A stretch of 64,000 bases of DNA from Nymphaea colorata (GCF_008831285.2 NC_045139.1:12250704-12314703), one strand, 5' to 3'; counted from the stretch's first letter, positions 51,248 to 62,400 are shown. A program made the numbers and translations. The notes: generated by a model from the sequence alone, not told the origin.

Positions 51248-51650
51248 AAAAAATTCATAGAAAATCACTTAGACCTTTGTTTGCCCTGAAATTTGGATTG
51301 AAGGTCGACAACATGAAGGGGAATGGACACCCCAAAAATCAGCCCCAATGGAGCCTCCACAAAGAAATGCGCCCTGTCTAAATATTGTTGGAAATTACAG
51401 TCTCTGTTTACAGTAGAACAGAGTACTCTGGTGACGTTCACGATAAAAAAATCATAGAAAATCACCTAGACCTCTGTTTGCCCTAAAATTTGGACTGAAG
51501 GTCGACAAGATGAAGGGGAAGGGACGCCTTAAAAATCAGTCTCAACGGAGCCTCCACGAAAAAATGCACCCCATCTGAATATTGCTGGATTTTTTTATCG
51601 TGACAGTCTGTTTACAATAAAACAAAGTACTCCAGCGGCGTTCACGATTC
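51248..51650. repeat. Direct duplication of about 200 bp in the leader of copia element 2
   Basis: AATTCATAGAAAATCACTTAGACC...GTTCACGATA at about 51248-51447 recurs at about 51448-51650 with scattered differences (AATCATAGAAAATCACCTAGACC...GTTCACGATT). Confidence 0.85.
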
Positions 51651-51741
51651 TCCTTTGCTAGAAATTTGGGGTTTCCCCCAAATCGATGACAGAGATATAC
51701 TCTAATTTCTGCTGACACCTACTCCCTTTCAATAGGAACCT

Positions 51742-51754
51742 GTCTCTAATACCA
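51742..51754 (-). other. Primer binding site of copia element 2
   Basis: On the - strand TGGTATTAGAGAC follows the 5' LTR. It differs by one base from the initiator-Met type TGGTATCAGAG. Confidence 0.85.
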
Positions 51755-52051
51755 TAAAGATTAGGGAGAGGAATGAGAAAAACACAGAGTATACGTGGTT
51801 CGACATGTATGCCTACGTCCACAAGAAGCATGGGAGAGCTCATATTGTATATTTTATCTATATCGTTGTTTTACTCTACAATCACTATTTAACGTGAGTG
51901 AATACAATAGTTACAAAGCAAGAAATCATGGAAGAAAAAATTAACGGCAATCCATGGTGGATAACTTTTAATATAGGTAACATATCCAACCAATCATGGA
52001 AATACATGAATAGCGTTGCCATAACGAGCCTCCTGTAGAACCGTTTCAACA
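51755..52051 (-). repeat. 5' LTR of copia element 2
   Basis: Starts TGTTGAAACGG and ends CTAATCTTTA on the - strand. Its end is TA rather than CA. Confidence 0.92.
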
Positions 52052-52212
52052 CAAATTCATACTGTTATTAGGTTTTAAACGATGATGTTTTTTTAGAGTA
52101 TTTTTCAGCGAAGTTGAAAATCTTGTTAATGGTTCGGCAATTAGTAAGAAAAAGTCCTAACAATTAATAATAAATAAAACGCTAACAACAAACCATTAAA
52201 AATAACTTGATA

Positions 52213-53074
52213 AAGGAAATTAAGGCTGGGCATCGGGCCGGACCGGCCCGACCCGATAAGAACATCAAAATCAAAGCTCGAAAACCGTATCGGGCCAGCC
52301 CGAGGCCCGGTCGTTTTATAAACGGGCCAGGCCGGGCCAATGTAATTTTGGGCATCGGGCTTCAATTAATGCCTGAAGCCCGGCCCGGCCCGATTGATAA
52401 TGGGCCGGGCGGGCTTAGTCGGGCTTTTGGGCGGGGTGGGCCGGACCTGTTTCTCATTTTTTCTTTCTTCTCCTCCTTCTCGCAAGAGAAATCGATCGAG
52501 TGGTTGTGGTGGACAGTCCATTGGAATGCAAAATCTGGCGATGAAATGAACAAATGATCGACTGGTTGCAATGATAATGAGAAGCGAGGGAGAGCGTGAT
52601 GAAGAGGCGGTAGCGAGGGAGAGGAGCGCGATGGAAGAAGCCCTAACGGGCAGAAAAAAAATCGTCGAAAAAAAGTCAGACCTTTACGGTGATGAAGACG
52701 GCGACGGGTAGGACCGAAGGCTGACGGGGAGGACCGATGGCTGTGCAACGGCGACGGGGAGGACCGGAGGAGGCAGCCGAGGGCCGATGAGGAGGATGGA
52801 AGGAGGCAGTCTCGACGACCGAGATGAAACTTTTAACAACAAAAAGTCCAAAAGCCTAAGTTACCTAAGTTCATTTTTGTAAACAAAAAAAAATACTATA
52901 ATTGTAATGTCGGGCTTCTCTGACCACCGACGATCACAGCGGCAAGACCGAGCCCGGCCCGTTATTTATCGGGCCGGGCCAAGCCCGAAACTCAATTTTT
53001 CAAGGCCCAGGCCCGTGGCGGGCAGGGTACCGGGTACCCGGCGGTGGCCCGGCCCACCCAGGCTTAAAGGAAAT
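52213..53074. mobile_element. Non-autonomous hAT-type element with 8-bp target-site duplication
   Basis: The element at 52221-53066 (846 bp) is bounded by inverted TAAGGCTGGG and CCCAGGCTTA (one mismatch). Both sides carry AAGGAAAT (52213-52220 and 53067-53074), an 8-bp duplication typical of hAT transposons. The subterminal regions are packed with GGGCCGG/GGCCCGG motifs, as in known plant hAT MITE families. No transposase is encoded. The interior (about 52440-52860) is unique and may be captured sequence. Confidence 0.85.
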
Positions 53075-54640
53075 GGATGTTTTGGTAAAGTTAGAAACAA
53101 AAATAATTTAACTTAAGTTTTATATTCAAAAACAAAATTAGCGTAAAAATGTGATAGAAACATGAAAAAGTACGAAAAAATCATTTTAGGAGTTTTCCAA
53201 AGAAAAAAAGACAGGGTTTTTCGTTTTCATTATTTTTAAAATTATTATCCAGTCTTTTCGGAAAAGAATGGTTTTTTTTCTCCGATGGTTTAAAAAAAAA
53301 CTACAAAATACAATATACTGGATACAAAATTTTCAGCTTTGCAACCATATTTAAAAAATTATATTAAAAAAGTTGTCTTTGGATTCCTTTTAAACTGACA
53401 GCTGTAACCTTATTGCATAACCACACAATTAAAAATTCCAACAAAAACTTGCACGACGTCTGTTCTTAACACGTCGCAATTTCGCTCGGATTCGTCTGCA
53501 AATTTAAAAGGTGGATTCTGAATTCGAACTCAAAAGTAGTCATGTTCGGGTGTGCTATGGATTTGTCCCATTAGCATTTGGATCTAAATTCAAATACAAA
53601 TACGCAAATATCCAGTAACTTGAAAATAGCAAAACATACATCCGATTTGAATCCTATCCAGTTGGCCTAATATAAGAGCCGTAGCTGGGAGAGTTGATTA
53701 TGATAAAAATTAAATGCTGAAAGTACATAAGAATTTAATAGGCGAGGACCCAAAAGCTTTATGGAAAACATGACGGTGGCAAGCTTTCCTCAAAACCGAG
53801 AAAAAGGAGTTCAAGCACAGTTGGGAAGCGTGTTTTGACTTCCTAATTAACACAATATCAGCACATTATTGAAGCTACCATTTGTTACGCATGCGGGCAT
53901 CGCGTAAAAGGAATTTATCGTGAGGCGATTAAATTACAACCCCTTAAGTTCTCATGAAGACTTAAATTTGTTCTGACTTGAAATAGCTAATTTCTTGCTG
54001 CAGTGTTCGATGATCCTCAAAAAGCTAGCAGATTTCATGTTGTAGTGAAAATTTGCACTCCAATCAAACGCGAGTCAAGTTCTCCAGAAAAAATTTCACT
54101 CACGTGTCACACTGCTCCCATTAAAATTTCAGGAAGAATAAAGAAGGCGATCCTAAGAAGGTTCAATTTCTTGAAATTTTTTGACGAGGAAAAGCTTCAA
54201 ATTTATTTGATGCTATGGAATGCCCCAACTTCATTGAATGTGATTTAAATCTCTCATAATTGGTATAATGGCAAGGAATGGTAGGCAATCAGTTTTCATT
54301 TCGAATGCGCCAGCATAAAAAAAAAATAATAATAATAATAAAGACCGCATGAAAACAAGCCTTGCATTCCCCAACAACTCACTAATTACCCAAAAATTAA
54401 ACACTACGAAGATCCTGCAGCCCAGCCATGACGCATAATGTTTGTTTACATATGCTTTTCACTTAATGTGCGTGTACAACCAACCAACAACACATGAGAC
54501 TTGTTGTTGCAAAAAAGGCATGCAATATCCTTCGTTACCTCATTACTCCAAATATAACAAGGGAGAAGGGCTATGATTCAGGAAATTTGAGCAACCTGTG
54601 TAGTTCGGGTCAGGTCGTGGACTTGTAACGGAATTTCAGT
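53075..54640. other. AT-rich spacer
   Basis: No gene family recognised. A short AAT run lies near 54325-54342. Confidence 0.5.
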
Positions 54641-55494
54641 TACTCTGTGATCCGATCAAGTCGAACCACGCCGGTCGGTCGGTCGGTTCGGACACCAAGC
54701 CTGGGCCCAGATCTGACCGGGCGTAGCCTCAAGTTGCGGCCCAATTTTAATCCGAAGACCAAGTAAAGCGCGGTCTCCGCTCGGCCGTTGGATGCCGAAC
54801 GATGGACGACATGCAGAAGCTCTTTTCTTTCTGGCGCTGCTGCTACGGCTCAAGTACCCATGGTCCGACGCAGCGTGTCCACGTGCTTACGACCGAAGGG
54901 AACGCTGCTACAGGAGCCCCTTTTTGGGTAATAGCGTAAACTAAGTGTGCGGTTTCCATAATAAAACGAAAATAAAGGACGAATTTGGTAAATCCGAATA
55001 GGCATGTTAGCAGGATAGATGGCAGCAAATGATACAATCTTTCCATTCATGGGATACTTATAAAATGTTTTTATAAAATGTTTCTGCTGTCTAATAACGA
55101 CCACCACTAAGTATCTATATGAATAATTTATGTAACTACATTTAACACAATACAATGATGATTTTGTATTAAAGGTAAACGTGAACGTTATCCGTAGACC
55201 GGAGACAAAATTGGAACACAGTGAATTTGCCAATTTAGTGAGAAAGGGAGAGCTGAGAAGAGTGATAAACACGCAAGATGAAAAGCGAAAAGTGAAAAAC
55301 AAAGTTAAATTAAAGAGGGGAGCTCTAGGACCGAGTAGCACCAGAAACAGCACCCCGTACGCGGGAATCGCGCTCCGAATGTTGACCCGACCCAGTTCCT
55401 CCTCCCCCGACCAATGTCCCGGACACTTCCGGCGAAACCCAGAACAGTTGAGGATAACTGACCAATATCTCGAACCACCTGTGTATCCGGAGCC
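54641..55494. other. Spacer including the presumed 3' flank of the DUF579 gene
   Basis: GC rises near 54650-54900, with a GGTC run at about 54677. The stretch from about 55150 to 55494 is probably 3' UTR of the - strand gene. The reading frames here are not conserved. Confidence 0.4.
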
Positions 55495-56325
55495 TCAACA
55501 GAACCGGTTGATGTTCCTCCTCTCCGGCGGTATCCTGAAGTGCCACAGCCGGCCCACGCTCTCCATCCGGTTTCCCACGCACAGAAATTCCTCCGCATAA
55601 ACCTTCTCCACCCGACGGTTCACATCGTGCAGGAACACGTCCGTCTCGCCAGGGCTCCGCCGGGCCCTTGCCATCACCCCGGCGGAGTAAATAGCACCCA
55701 TCCTCCCCGGTGCCACCCCGATGTAGCCCTTCGGCGCGTCGATCATGATCACGTCCCATTCCCTCTCGTACACCTCCGCCGGCAAATCGGCGAGCGCCAG
55801 TTGACACCTCGACCCCTTGAGCCCCGACCGCCCCACCACCGTCCAGCCGCATTCCGCATCGCCCCGGTAGTACTCGAGCAGACGGTCGGCGTCGGAGAGG
55901 CGGGTATGGTACTGGATGGTGAGGGCTTGGAGGGCGGTGGGCGAGGCCTTCACGACCGATCTCACCCACTCGGGGTCGTCCTCCAGGAAGAGGGTGGTGC
56001 CGCCTGGATTGAGATTGGCCCACATGACGCTGTCGTGGCCCAACCCGAAGACGAGAAAGTTACACGGCGCCCGCCGGCGGAGCACGGCGTAGCTCACCCG
56101 GATCTCGGCAAGCGACTGCTGGGGGACGATCCGCGAGGTGGCGTAGTGGACGATCGCGTCCATGTGATTGGCGGAGGAACCGGCCTGGGGAATGTACGCG
56201 CTCGGAAGGTAGGGGCGGAGGCTGTCGTGGCTGAGGCCAGCCGTGAGGATGATAGCCGCGGTGAAGCAGGAGGCGGCCATGGCGACGAACCACGGCCGGT
56301 CGATCAGTCGGGCCATCAGCTTCAT
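55495..56325 (-). CDS. GXM: DUF579 glucuronoxylan 4-O-methyltransferase, intact single exon
   Basis: The 276-residue protein has a short cytosolic tail, a signal anchor at about 12-30 and a lumenal catalytic part, fitting a Golgi type II protein. Family motifs: FGLGHDS (93-99), NPGGTTLFLEDD (106-117), DVIMIDAPKGY (191-201), HDVNRRVEKVYAEEFLC (223-239), GRLWHFRIP (248-256). Enzymes of this clade transfer methyl from S-adenosylmethionine to O-4 of glucuronic acid on xylan. The related IRX15 group and arabinogalactan methyltransferases are alternatives. I favour GXM because of the length and the C-terminal FC ending. The coding sequence is very GC-rich compared with its surroundings and uninterrupted. 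The ATG at 56325 is the first in frame that leaves the anchor near the N-terminus. Confidence 0.9.
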   Translation of the reverse strand: MKLMARLIDRPWFVAMAASCFTAAIILTAGLSHDSLRPYLPSAYIPQAGSSANHMDAIVHYATSRIVPQQSLAEIRVSYAVLRRRAPCNFLVFGLGHDSVMWANLNPGGTTLFLEDDPEWVRSVVKASPTALQALTIQYHTRLSDADRLLEYYRGDAECGWTVVGRSGLKGSRCQLALADLPAEVYEREWDVIMIDAPKGYIGVAPGRMGAIYSAGVMARARRSPGETDVFLHDVNRRVEKVYAEEFLCVGNRMESVGRLWHFRIPPERRNINRFC

Positions 56326-56469
56326 GGACGGATAGGACAGGGGGTGTCCCGGACTGGGTGACGACCGACGGGGAAGAACGTGGTAGCCCTCCAGATTTTG
56401 GAGGAGGCCAAAAAGTGTACGGGCTAGCGGCGGTGGAGGGTTGATTTTTAAAGTGCGCGGACGTTACGA

Positions 56470-56772
56470 ATTTCAGTATGCGCTTCGATATCCGATAGAA
56501 AACATCGAATACAAGTGTCCTACCTCTTAACCTGGGTCCGTTTGATGGAAATCAGTATGTACCTCGATATCCGATAGAAAATATCGAGTCCTACCTCTTA
56601 CCCTGCCCGTTTCATGGCCTGCAAATATACAGCTAAAAACAAATTTTAAATTTCTGAAATCAGTGTGCGCCTCGATATTCGATAAAAAATATCGAGTACA
56701 GGTGTTTTACCGGGCCCGTTTGATGGCCTACAAATATATGTACAGCTAAAAACAAATTTTAATTTTTTTAAA
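56470..56772. repeat. Triplicated hairpin module upstream of the DUF579 gene
   Basis: Three diverged copies of AATCAGTATG...CTCGATATCCGATAGAAAATATCGAG start near 56470, 56551 and 56658. Each has CTCGATAT...ATATCGAG arms (decayed in the first) and then a (G)CCCGTTTGATGGCC segment. Copies two and three share ACAGCTAAAAACAAATTTTAA. Confidence 0.8.
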
Positions 56773-57600
56773 TCGATCCCTGTTTATCAAACAACGGACA
56801 AAAAATTTTGACCGTTATCCCAGTTGATAAGGGACGTGTTCTGCAGAGAGAGAGAGTAGAAGGAACCAGCATTAGCATTAGAGTAAGAGGGCGGGGCTCT
56901 GAAACCGGGTTTCAGAGGAACCCTCTCTCTGTTTTGAGGATTTACCTTACGGCATCATGGGTGACCACGAAGGGAGATACGGTATCTCAGCCAACATGTC
57001 TCTGAATAGCCTTGTATTAATAGTTGTTTGTTTTAATAACTAATAAATATTTAAAACCATTTAAGTGACGAACGTGCTCACGATTGTTAGATTGGTATCA
57101 ACAAAAACCATTTCAAATTGCATGGCCCGTATAATGCACACTAGTGGATATATATACCACATATATATATATACAATATATATATGTGTGTGTGTGTGTT
57201 TTTCTTATACATATTTAACATGCATGTCTACGTGCCTGCTCATAAACCCGAATACGTTTACCTATATGTAAATTCCGTTGTTTAGATTGTAGAGAAATGT
57301 TAGTTTGCCATGCCCATCATCATTGCCTCTGAACGCTGCAAAACTGTGAGGTGAAGGAGCTTTCAACCCCGAGTTTTGTTTATGTGAGCAAACACTCAAA
57401 GTCAAAGCCAGAGCGGGTCTGTCTTGAGATGTAATCCTTGCATTTTGAAAACATAGGATTTCAGTTTCTTTATAGAAATCAAGAACCTAAACTCCTATAA
57501 TTGAAGATTCTACTATCTTATGTCACCTCATATTTAAGATCCAAGATAATCAATCAAAATACATCCTTGTATATATATATATATATATTATGACGTGTGG
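56773..57600. other. Spacer with TA/TG microsatellites
   Basis: ATATATATGTGTGTGTGTG lies near 57157-57200 and TA runs near 57570-57590. No gene seen. Confidence 0.5.
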
Positions 57601-58049
57601 ATTTAACCCGATGGCATCATTCGTTGCTGGCCGTTTGATCAGACGGCCGGACCCGGATGTCCTCAGAAATGAAATGGGAAAAGGGGCGGGGGGAAAACCC
57701 TCGCCCCGTCTTTCATTCATCTATCGCACCTTCAATTGCGGTTCTTTTTTCCATGCCAATACGGTCTTGGCCTTAATCTTTTACTCCGACAAGGTGAAAA
57801 TGGACGCAATACTTGTCCAAGTTAAGGTCCTAATAGGAAAAGACTACATTAAGCCCGTCTTTCATCTTAGATTTGATGACAAATCAAAAGCTCAATAGGG
57901 ATATCAGATATTCATATGTATTGGCTTGCTGTTGAAATGATATTCGAACAATGGAGGTTTTTAATATCTTGTCCTTTAATTAATTTATTTCTTGATTAAT
58001 TAAAACAGAAACAATAAGGTAGGTGGAGTCTTGTACAACACACAGAGAA

Positions 58050-58053
<4 letters not shown>

Positions 58054-58081
<28 letters not shown>
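58054..58081. repeat. GA microsatellite
   Basis: Fourteen uninterrupted GA units. Confidence 0.93.
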
Positions 58082-58084
<3 letters not shown>

Positions 58085-58639
58085 TTCTTCCAAGCAACTA
58101 ACTCGAAAAGACCCAGTTGTCAAATTAGCGTAGAGATGCTCCTTCCAAACAATAAGGTATGTAGAGTGGTGATGCAATGAAGGAAAGGACAAAGGGATTT
58201 TGAAAATAAAGTCTTTCATGTTTTGAGTATAATCATTAGTTTTGTGGCATCATTGAGTGCTCATATGTGCTCAACAGCACTATGTTTTTGAGATTATTGA
58301 ATGCTTAACAACGTGTTGCACTTGTGATGCAGGTTATATTTATAGTGCAAGAAAGACATATTTCCAGCTTCGTGATTGTATCAATCGAGTTGCAGGGGAA
58401 GAATCCATAAACCAGATTTCATATTTAAATTGTTTATAAATGTACTACCTCTGATGTTGTATCGTGGTATCTATTGATGTTGTCAACTATACCAAATTCT
58501 AGTGGCTTGTGACCATTATTGCGATGATAAACATTTGGATCCTATGTAATGTGAGCTGTCTACTATTTCAAGTCAAAAAGTAGATTTCTTCAATCAATTT
58601 TTTGCAATCTCCATCTTTATAAATTGCAAAGTTTTCAAT

Positions 58640-58765
58640 TTTACAATATATGAACACCATTTGGCTGCTCAATTGCTTTCTTGGTAGATTTATGTTTATT
58701 GAACCAGCCAGGTAGATCATTTACAATATGTGAACACCATTTGGCCGCTCAAATGCTTTTCGAAA
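58640..58765. repeat. Short direct repeat, about 80-bp period
   Basis: ACAATATATGAACACCATTTGGC near 58642 recurs as ACAATATGTGAACACCATTTGGC near 58722, each followed by a GCTCAA.TGCTTT segment. Confidence 0.75.
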
Positions 58766-59635
58766 CTCAAAGTGATATGCCCATCATTATTCAAGGGCCA
58801 ATTTGCAACACCCATGCACGGAGTGCAGATAAGAAACATCGATCACTTTCCACAGAAGAACCAAGTTATGATGTTCATTATTCCAATTTGGGAAAACCTA
58901 TATAAAGAGTACATATAAGAAACATTGGTCATCCTTTTATGAATAAACGAAAGCAGAAACTGATCCAACTCTGATCATTGCCCCATAATATTGTCAGGCA
59001 TCTGTAAATGTGAGCACTCACATGGGCAACCATAAACATTTTAGCATTACCCAATTTAGACTTTTTTATCAAATAAGATAAGATCCTCCATGGGAATACT
59101 GCCGGTGAGGGTGACCCAAAGGAAACAGCGAAGTGCTGAGATGGATGCAAGGGAAGGTTGGGGAAGACAAGACAGAGAGTGGACAGGTGGAAATGGGAAA
59201 CGACACTAGCGTAGGGGAAGGGTGAAGGCGGGGAAGAGAAGAAAGGGCTGAGAGTGCTTAGAAACAAGGGTATTGCTCAGCGCGATGGTGGAGGAGGGGA
59301 GGAAGGGAAAGGGAAGAGAGGATTAGGGATGAGGGAAAAGGGGGGTGTCGTGCAAGGTGGTCCTGGTGGAGGAATGGAGATCCTGGCCGTTCGATCTCGT
59401 GTGATCAAACGGCCAGCAACAAATGATGCCATCGAGTTAAATGGGTGTCCCGTAATAATGATGTTATATACCGGATGTTGCCATATCGTTAAAAGTCTAT
59501 AGTTACAAAACAATGGCTAAATTGACATTAACATGATTTATGGTATGATGATAGTTTACGGTGGTTGTAACAATGATGAATTTTTAAATTTTAGTCACCT
59601 AGTAGTTATACGACCCATGATAGTATTGACTTTTC

Positions 59636-60190
59636 TATTGCAATAATTCGACTCACTCCCACAATGGGTTCGAGCCGTAGTCTGATGTATCCCAACCTGT
59701 CTTCTAGTAGTTTTAGTTCACCCCTAAAAATGTTATGAATCGAGACAACCAACTACTTAATAACTCTTTTTATAAATACCCAAAATTCTTTACAATCTTA
59801 GATGTAATTTTTTTTTTGAGGTGTTACAATGTGTTCCAATGTGTTCGGCTTGAGGCACACACGTCTAGGTGTTACAATGTGTTCTGCTTGAGGCACACAC
59901 GTCTAGGTGTTACAATGTGTTCTGCTTGAGGCACACACGTCTATGCATGTTACATGAACCTAAATATAAGTGTTAAATCAGCTTTGATACTACTGTAACC
60001 ACTTAGCCCTTCTTACACTGGGCTTGAATCCCTAGTCATACAAATCTCAACTCTCTCCCCAATTATTTTAATTCTTGCCTGAAAAAAGGTTTTGAACTAA
60101 GACAACCAACCACAACCTCCTTTATACGTCATCCAAAATTCTTTAGAATTTAAGATACGATGCTAATCTTTTGAGATGTCACATATAAGT
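59636..60190. repeat. Two diverged copies of a repeat of about 195 bp enclosing a minisatellite
   Basis: 59636-59830 and 59991-60190 share GGGTTCGAGCC/GGGCTTGAATCC, TAGTTTTAGTTCACCCCT-like, GACAACCAAC, CCAAAATTCTTTA and GAGGTGTTACA/GAGATGTCACA in the same order. They may be LTRs of a very small TRIM-like element or a tandem insertion of one family. The ends are not sharp. Confidence 0.55.
59831..59944. repeat. Minisatellite, three 38-bp units
   Basis: GTGTTACAATGTGTTC, then TGCTTGAGGCACACACGTCTAG. Units start at 59831, 59869 and 59907. Units two and three differ only in the final base. Confidence 0.93.
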
Positions 60191-60857
60191 AACATGTTAA
60201 AACGTGTGGATTCAATAAAATTTATAGTTACCCTAATTTTCAGTTGACAAAGAGGGTCATATAGAAGAAATGAGTATTCAAAGATAGATGAACTTTGCTC
60301 CAATTTTATCGGATGCATCCGAAGAGACAAATGAACCTTGCATGTGGGGAGAAGTTATTAAGAGAGGACTATCAAGACATCAAATTGCACTTTTTTATTA
60401 TGGCTTTTACCTTTTTTTTAATGTTTACTTAGAGGCAACCATTTTTTGCGTAAAAGCTCCAAGGTTGTACCTTTATGCCTTTGCCATTTTGGATTGTTTC
60501 GGAGCCTGGGTGGACATACAGTACATCCTTCAACTCAAGTGTTGAGCTCCATTATTTACAACCGAAAGGAGTAGCATGCCAAAATGTGACAATGTCTATA
60601 AGATTTGAACCTTGAACTCCTTAAATTTTTGCCACCCTACTGCCCAATTATATTATGCCCTTTGAGGCAATTATGGCTGTTATCTTATTATGGTTTTTAG
60701 ACAACTTGCACATAGTTGATGTTTATTGTATGTATGATATTCTTTCTAAAGAGTTTCTGATAAAAAGAAGAATTTGAGCTCAAAAAGTAAGCATGGCAAT
60801 TTTCTACTTTTCAAACAAAAAGTTATAACCAATGTATGTTTATGTAGGCCTTCACAA
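60191..60857. other. AT-rich spacer left of the LINE
   Basis: The 85-codon frame at 60288 has no recognised family. It may be the degraded 5' region of the LINE. Confidence 0.4.
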
Positions 60858-61400
60858 GAGGATTTAATTTTAGGTAAGGAAGATTGGACTACACCTACAC
60901 CTTCTGCTTGGAGAAGAAGGTCTGGAATGACATTCCAACGGTAACATTTACAACTATGGACAAAGGGAACTTCATAATTAAAGTTTCATCGAAAGAGGGA
61001 CTAAAAAAAGTCCTTACCCTAGGAAGGTGGGTGACAGGATGCATGTGGCGAATAGATGGCACCCAAGAGACTTACTCAAGGTGGAAGCAACTAGCCGAGT
61101 GAGGATGTGGATTCGCCTCCTAGACTTATCAATGAAGATGTGGAACACTTGACTCTTTAAGGACGTAGTGGACATCATAGGAGCCTGATATGTAGGTGCA
61201 GATTCTTTCACCAAGATAATAGATAGACTAGGGCTTGTGTTGCTCCTTGTGGAAGTGCCTTTAGGCTATACCTCAGTACCAAAGTTGAAAATGGAAGTGG
61301 AGGAAGGAAAATTCACAAGTCAAAGTCATAGAATACTAGACAAAGTTGAAATACTCTCATAATTGTGGCTTAACCAGCCACTTCCCGACAGCTACAGGCA
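60858..61400 (+). pseudogene. LINE ORF1 (DUF4283 domain) remnant
   Basis: VTFTTMDKGNFIIKVSSKEGLKKVLTLGRW-like sequence (60930-61030) is the DUF4283 start. After a shift, VRMWIRLLDLSMKMWNT and VVDIIGA follow as in ORF1 proteins that bind nucleic acid. Further on there is low-complexity sequence rich in Lys, Gln and Ser. Confidence 0.75.
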
Positions 61401-62159
61401 GTCAAAGAAGCAAAAGCAAAACAACCTTCCCAAAGACAATGAATGGGGGTAAATCAAAATTACTCATAAAAAGCTGAAAGCCCAACCCAACCCAACCCAC
61501 AAAGACATCCAAGGGAAGCAGTGGTGAAGAGAACAAATTCTCGATCCTAGTTAGCAGTGAAAGGGACCTTACAGATGTCATAGATGAGGAAGGGATCCAA
61601 ACCCCTATTCACACAACAATTCATGACACGAAGGGAGTGAACCCTTCACAAACAAACTTGACTCAAATAACTGAGTTAAGTAGCAATCATAGGCATGAAA
61701 CAATGAACAAAATGCCCTCTCCATCAGAGGTAGATATGGATGGCCCTAGAGAAGTCTCCCTCCCTCTTGGTTTTGGGGACCAAATGGACCTAGTCAATGA
61801 GGAGGAACATATTGAATGTAAGAGTTTAGTCACAGTAAGAAGACAAGTTCAGCTAAGGAGAAAGTAAAGAAATGTCACTGAAGTGTAAAAAATCAATACA
61901 TTCAAGAAATGAGCCAACAACACCCCCACTCCAACCATTCGTAAGAAGAAAAGCAAGAATGCATATAGAAGATGACAAGAGTAGACGAAATTTAAAGAAA
62001 CGATAGAGTGACCCTGAAAGAATACCCTGTTAAATAGGAGGTCCAATCACCAAATAGTGCAAAAAATGCAGAAATGGACACAAGTGAAGCAAAGAATCTC
62101 TCAAAGCCAAAGTCAGGAGAATGTTAAAAAGAACACTGGTCGCCATGATAGTATGACTA

Positions 62160-62400
62160 AGGGTAAGGGCAGCATTGCCCCATCCTAATGTGTGTTTTAT
62201 GTGTTGCATTGACTATTGGTTTAAAAATATGAAATGGGTGGATGAGTTATTGCCTAAAAATCATCTAGTCATGCTGCCCAGAACAGTACCTGATCACAAT
62301 AGTCTAGTTTTGCATGCTTATAAAAGGAGGATTCACTTAACCGGTAAGTCAGTTTTTTGGTACTTTAACCACTAGACTTCCTAAAAAGAGTTTGAGAACA
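62160..62400 (+). pseudogene. LINE ORF2 endonuclease tail remnant
   Basis: WVDELLPKNHLVMLPRTVPDHNSLVLH resembles the end of the exonuclease-endonuclease-phosphatase domain, whose SDHSPL motif is here PDHNSL. GKSVFWYFNHW-like sequence follows. The catalytic front part of the domain is missing or unrecognisable. Confidence 0.7.

Larger units (their letters stand above)
46702..52056 (-). mobile_element. Ty1/copia retrotransposon 2 with 5-bp target-site duplication
   Basis: The element proper runs 46707-52051 on the - strand, flanked on both sides by CAAAT (46702-46706 and 52052-52056). It has a 297-bp 5' LTR (right), a primer binding site, gag, protease, integrase, reverse transcriptase, RNase H, a polypurine tract and a 198-bp 3' LTR (left). 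The LTRs start TGTTGAAAC. The pol domains retain many key motifs, but the reading frame is broken in several places. Confidence 0.95.
57601..59442. mobile_element. Unclassified stretch bounded by 41-bp inverted repeats
   Basis: 57601-57641 (ATTTAACCCGATGGCATCAT...) and 59402-59442 are inverted copies with two mismatches in 41 bases. The arms continue inward imperfectly with ACGGCC(G/A)G. No duplication of flanking bases and no transposase are seen. It may be a MITE-like or composite element of 1842 bp, or an inverted segmental repeat. Confidence 0.55.

Noticed and set aside
54003-54248. 81-codon + strand frame with acceptor-like TGCAG before it
   Set aside because: No conserved motif and no partner exon.
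55540-56361. 273-codon + strand frame opposite the DUF579 gene
   Set aside because: A GC-rich antisense shadow; only the - strand frame carries the family motifs.
57590-57898. 102-codon + strand frame inside the 57.6-59.4 kb element
   Set aside because: Begins within the inverted repeat, no recognised domain, and no sign of selection visible.
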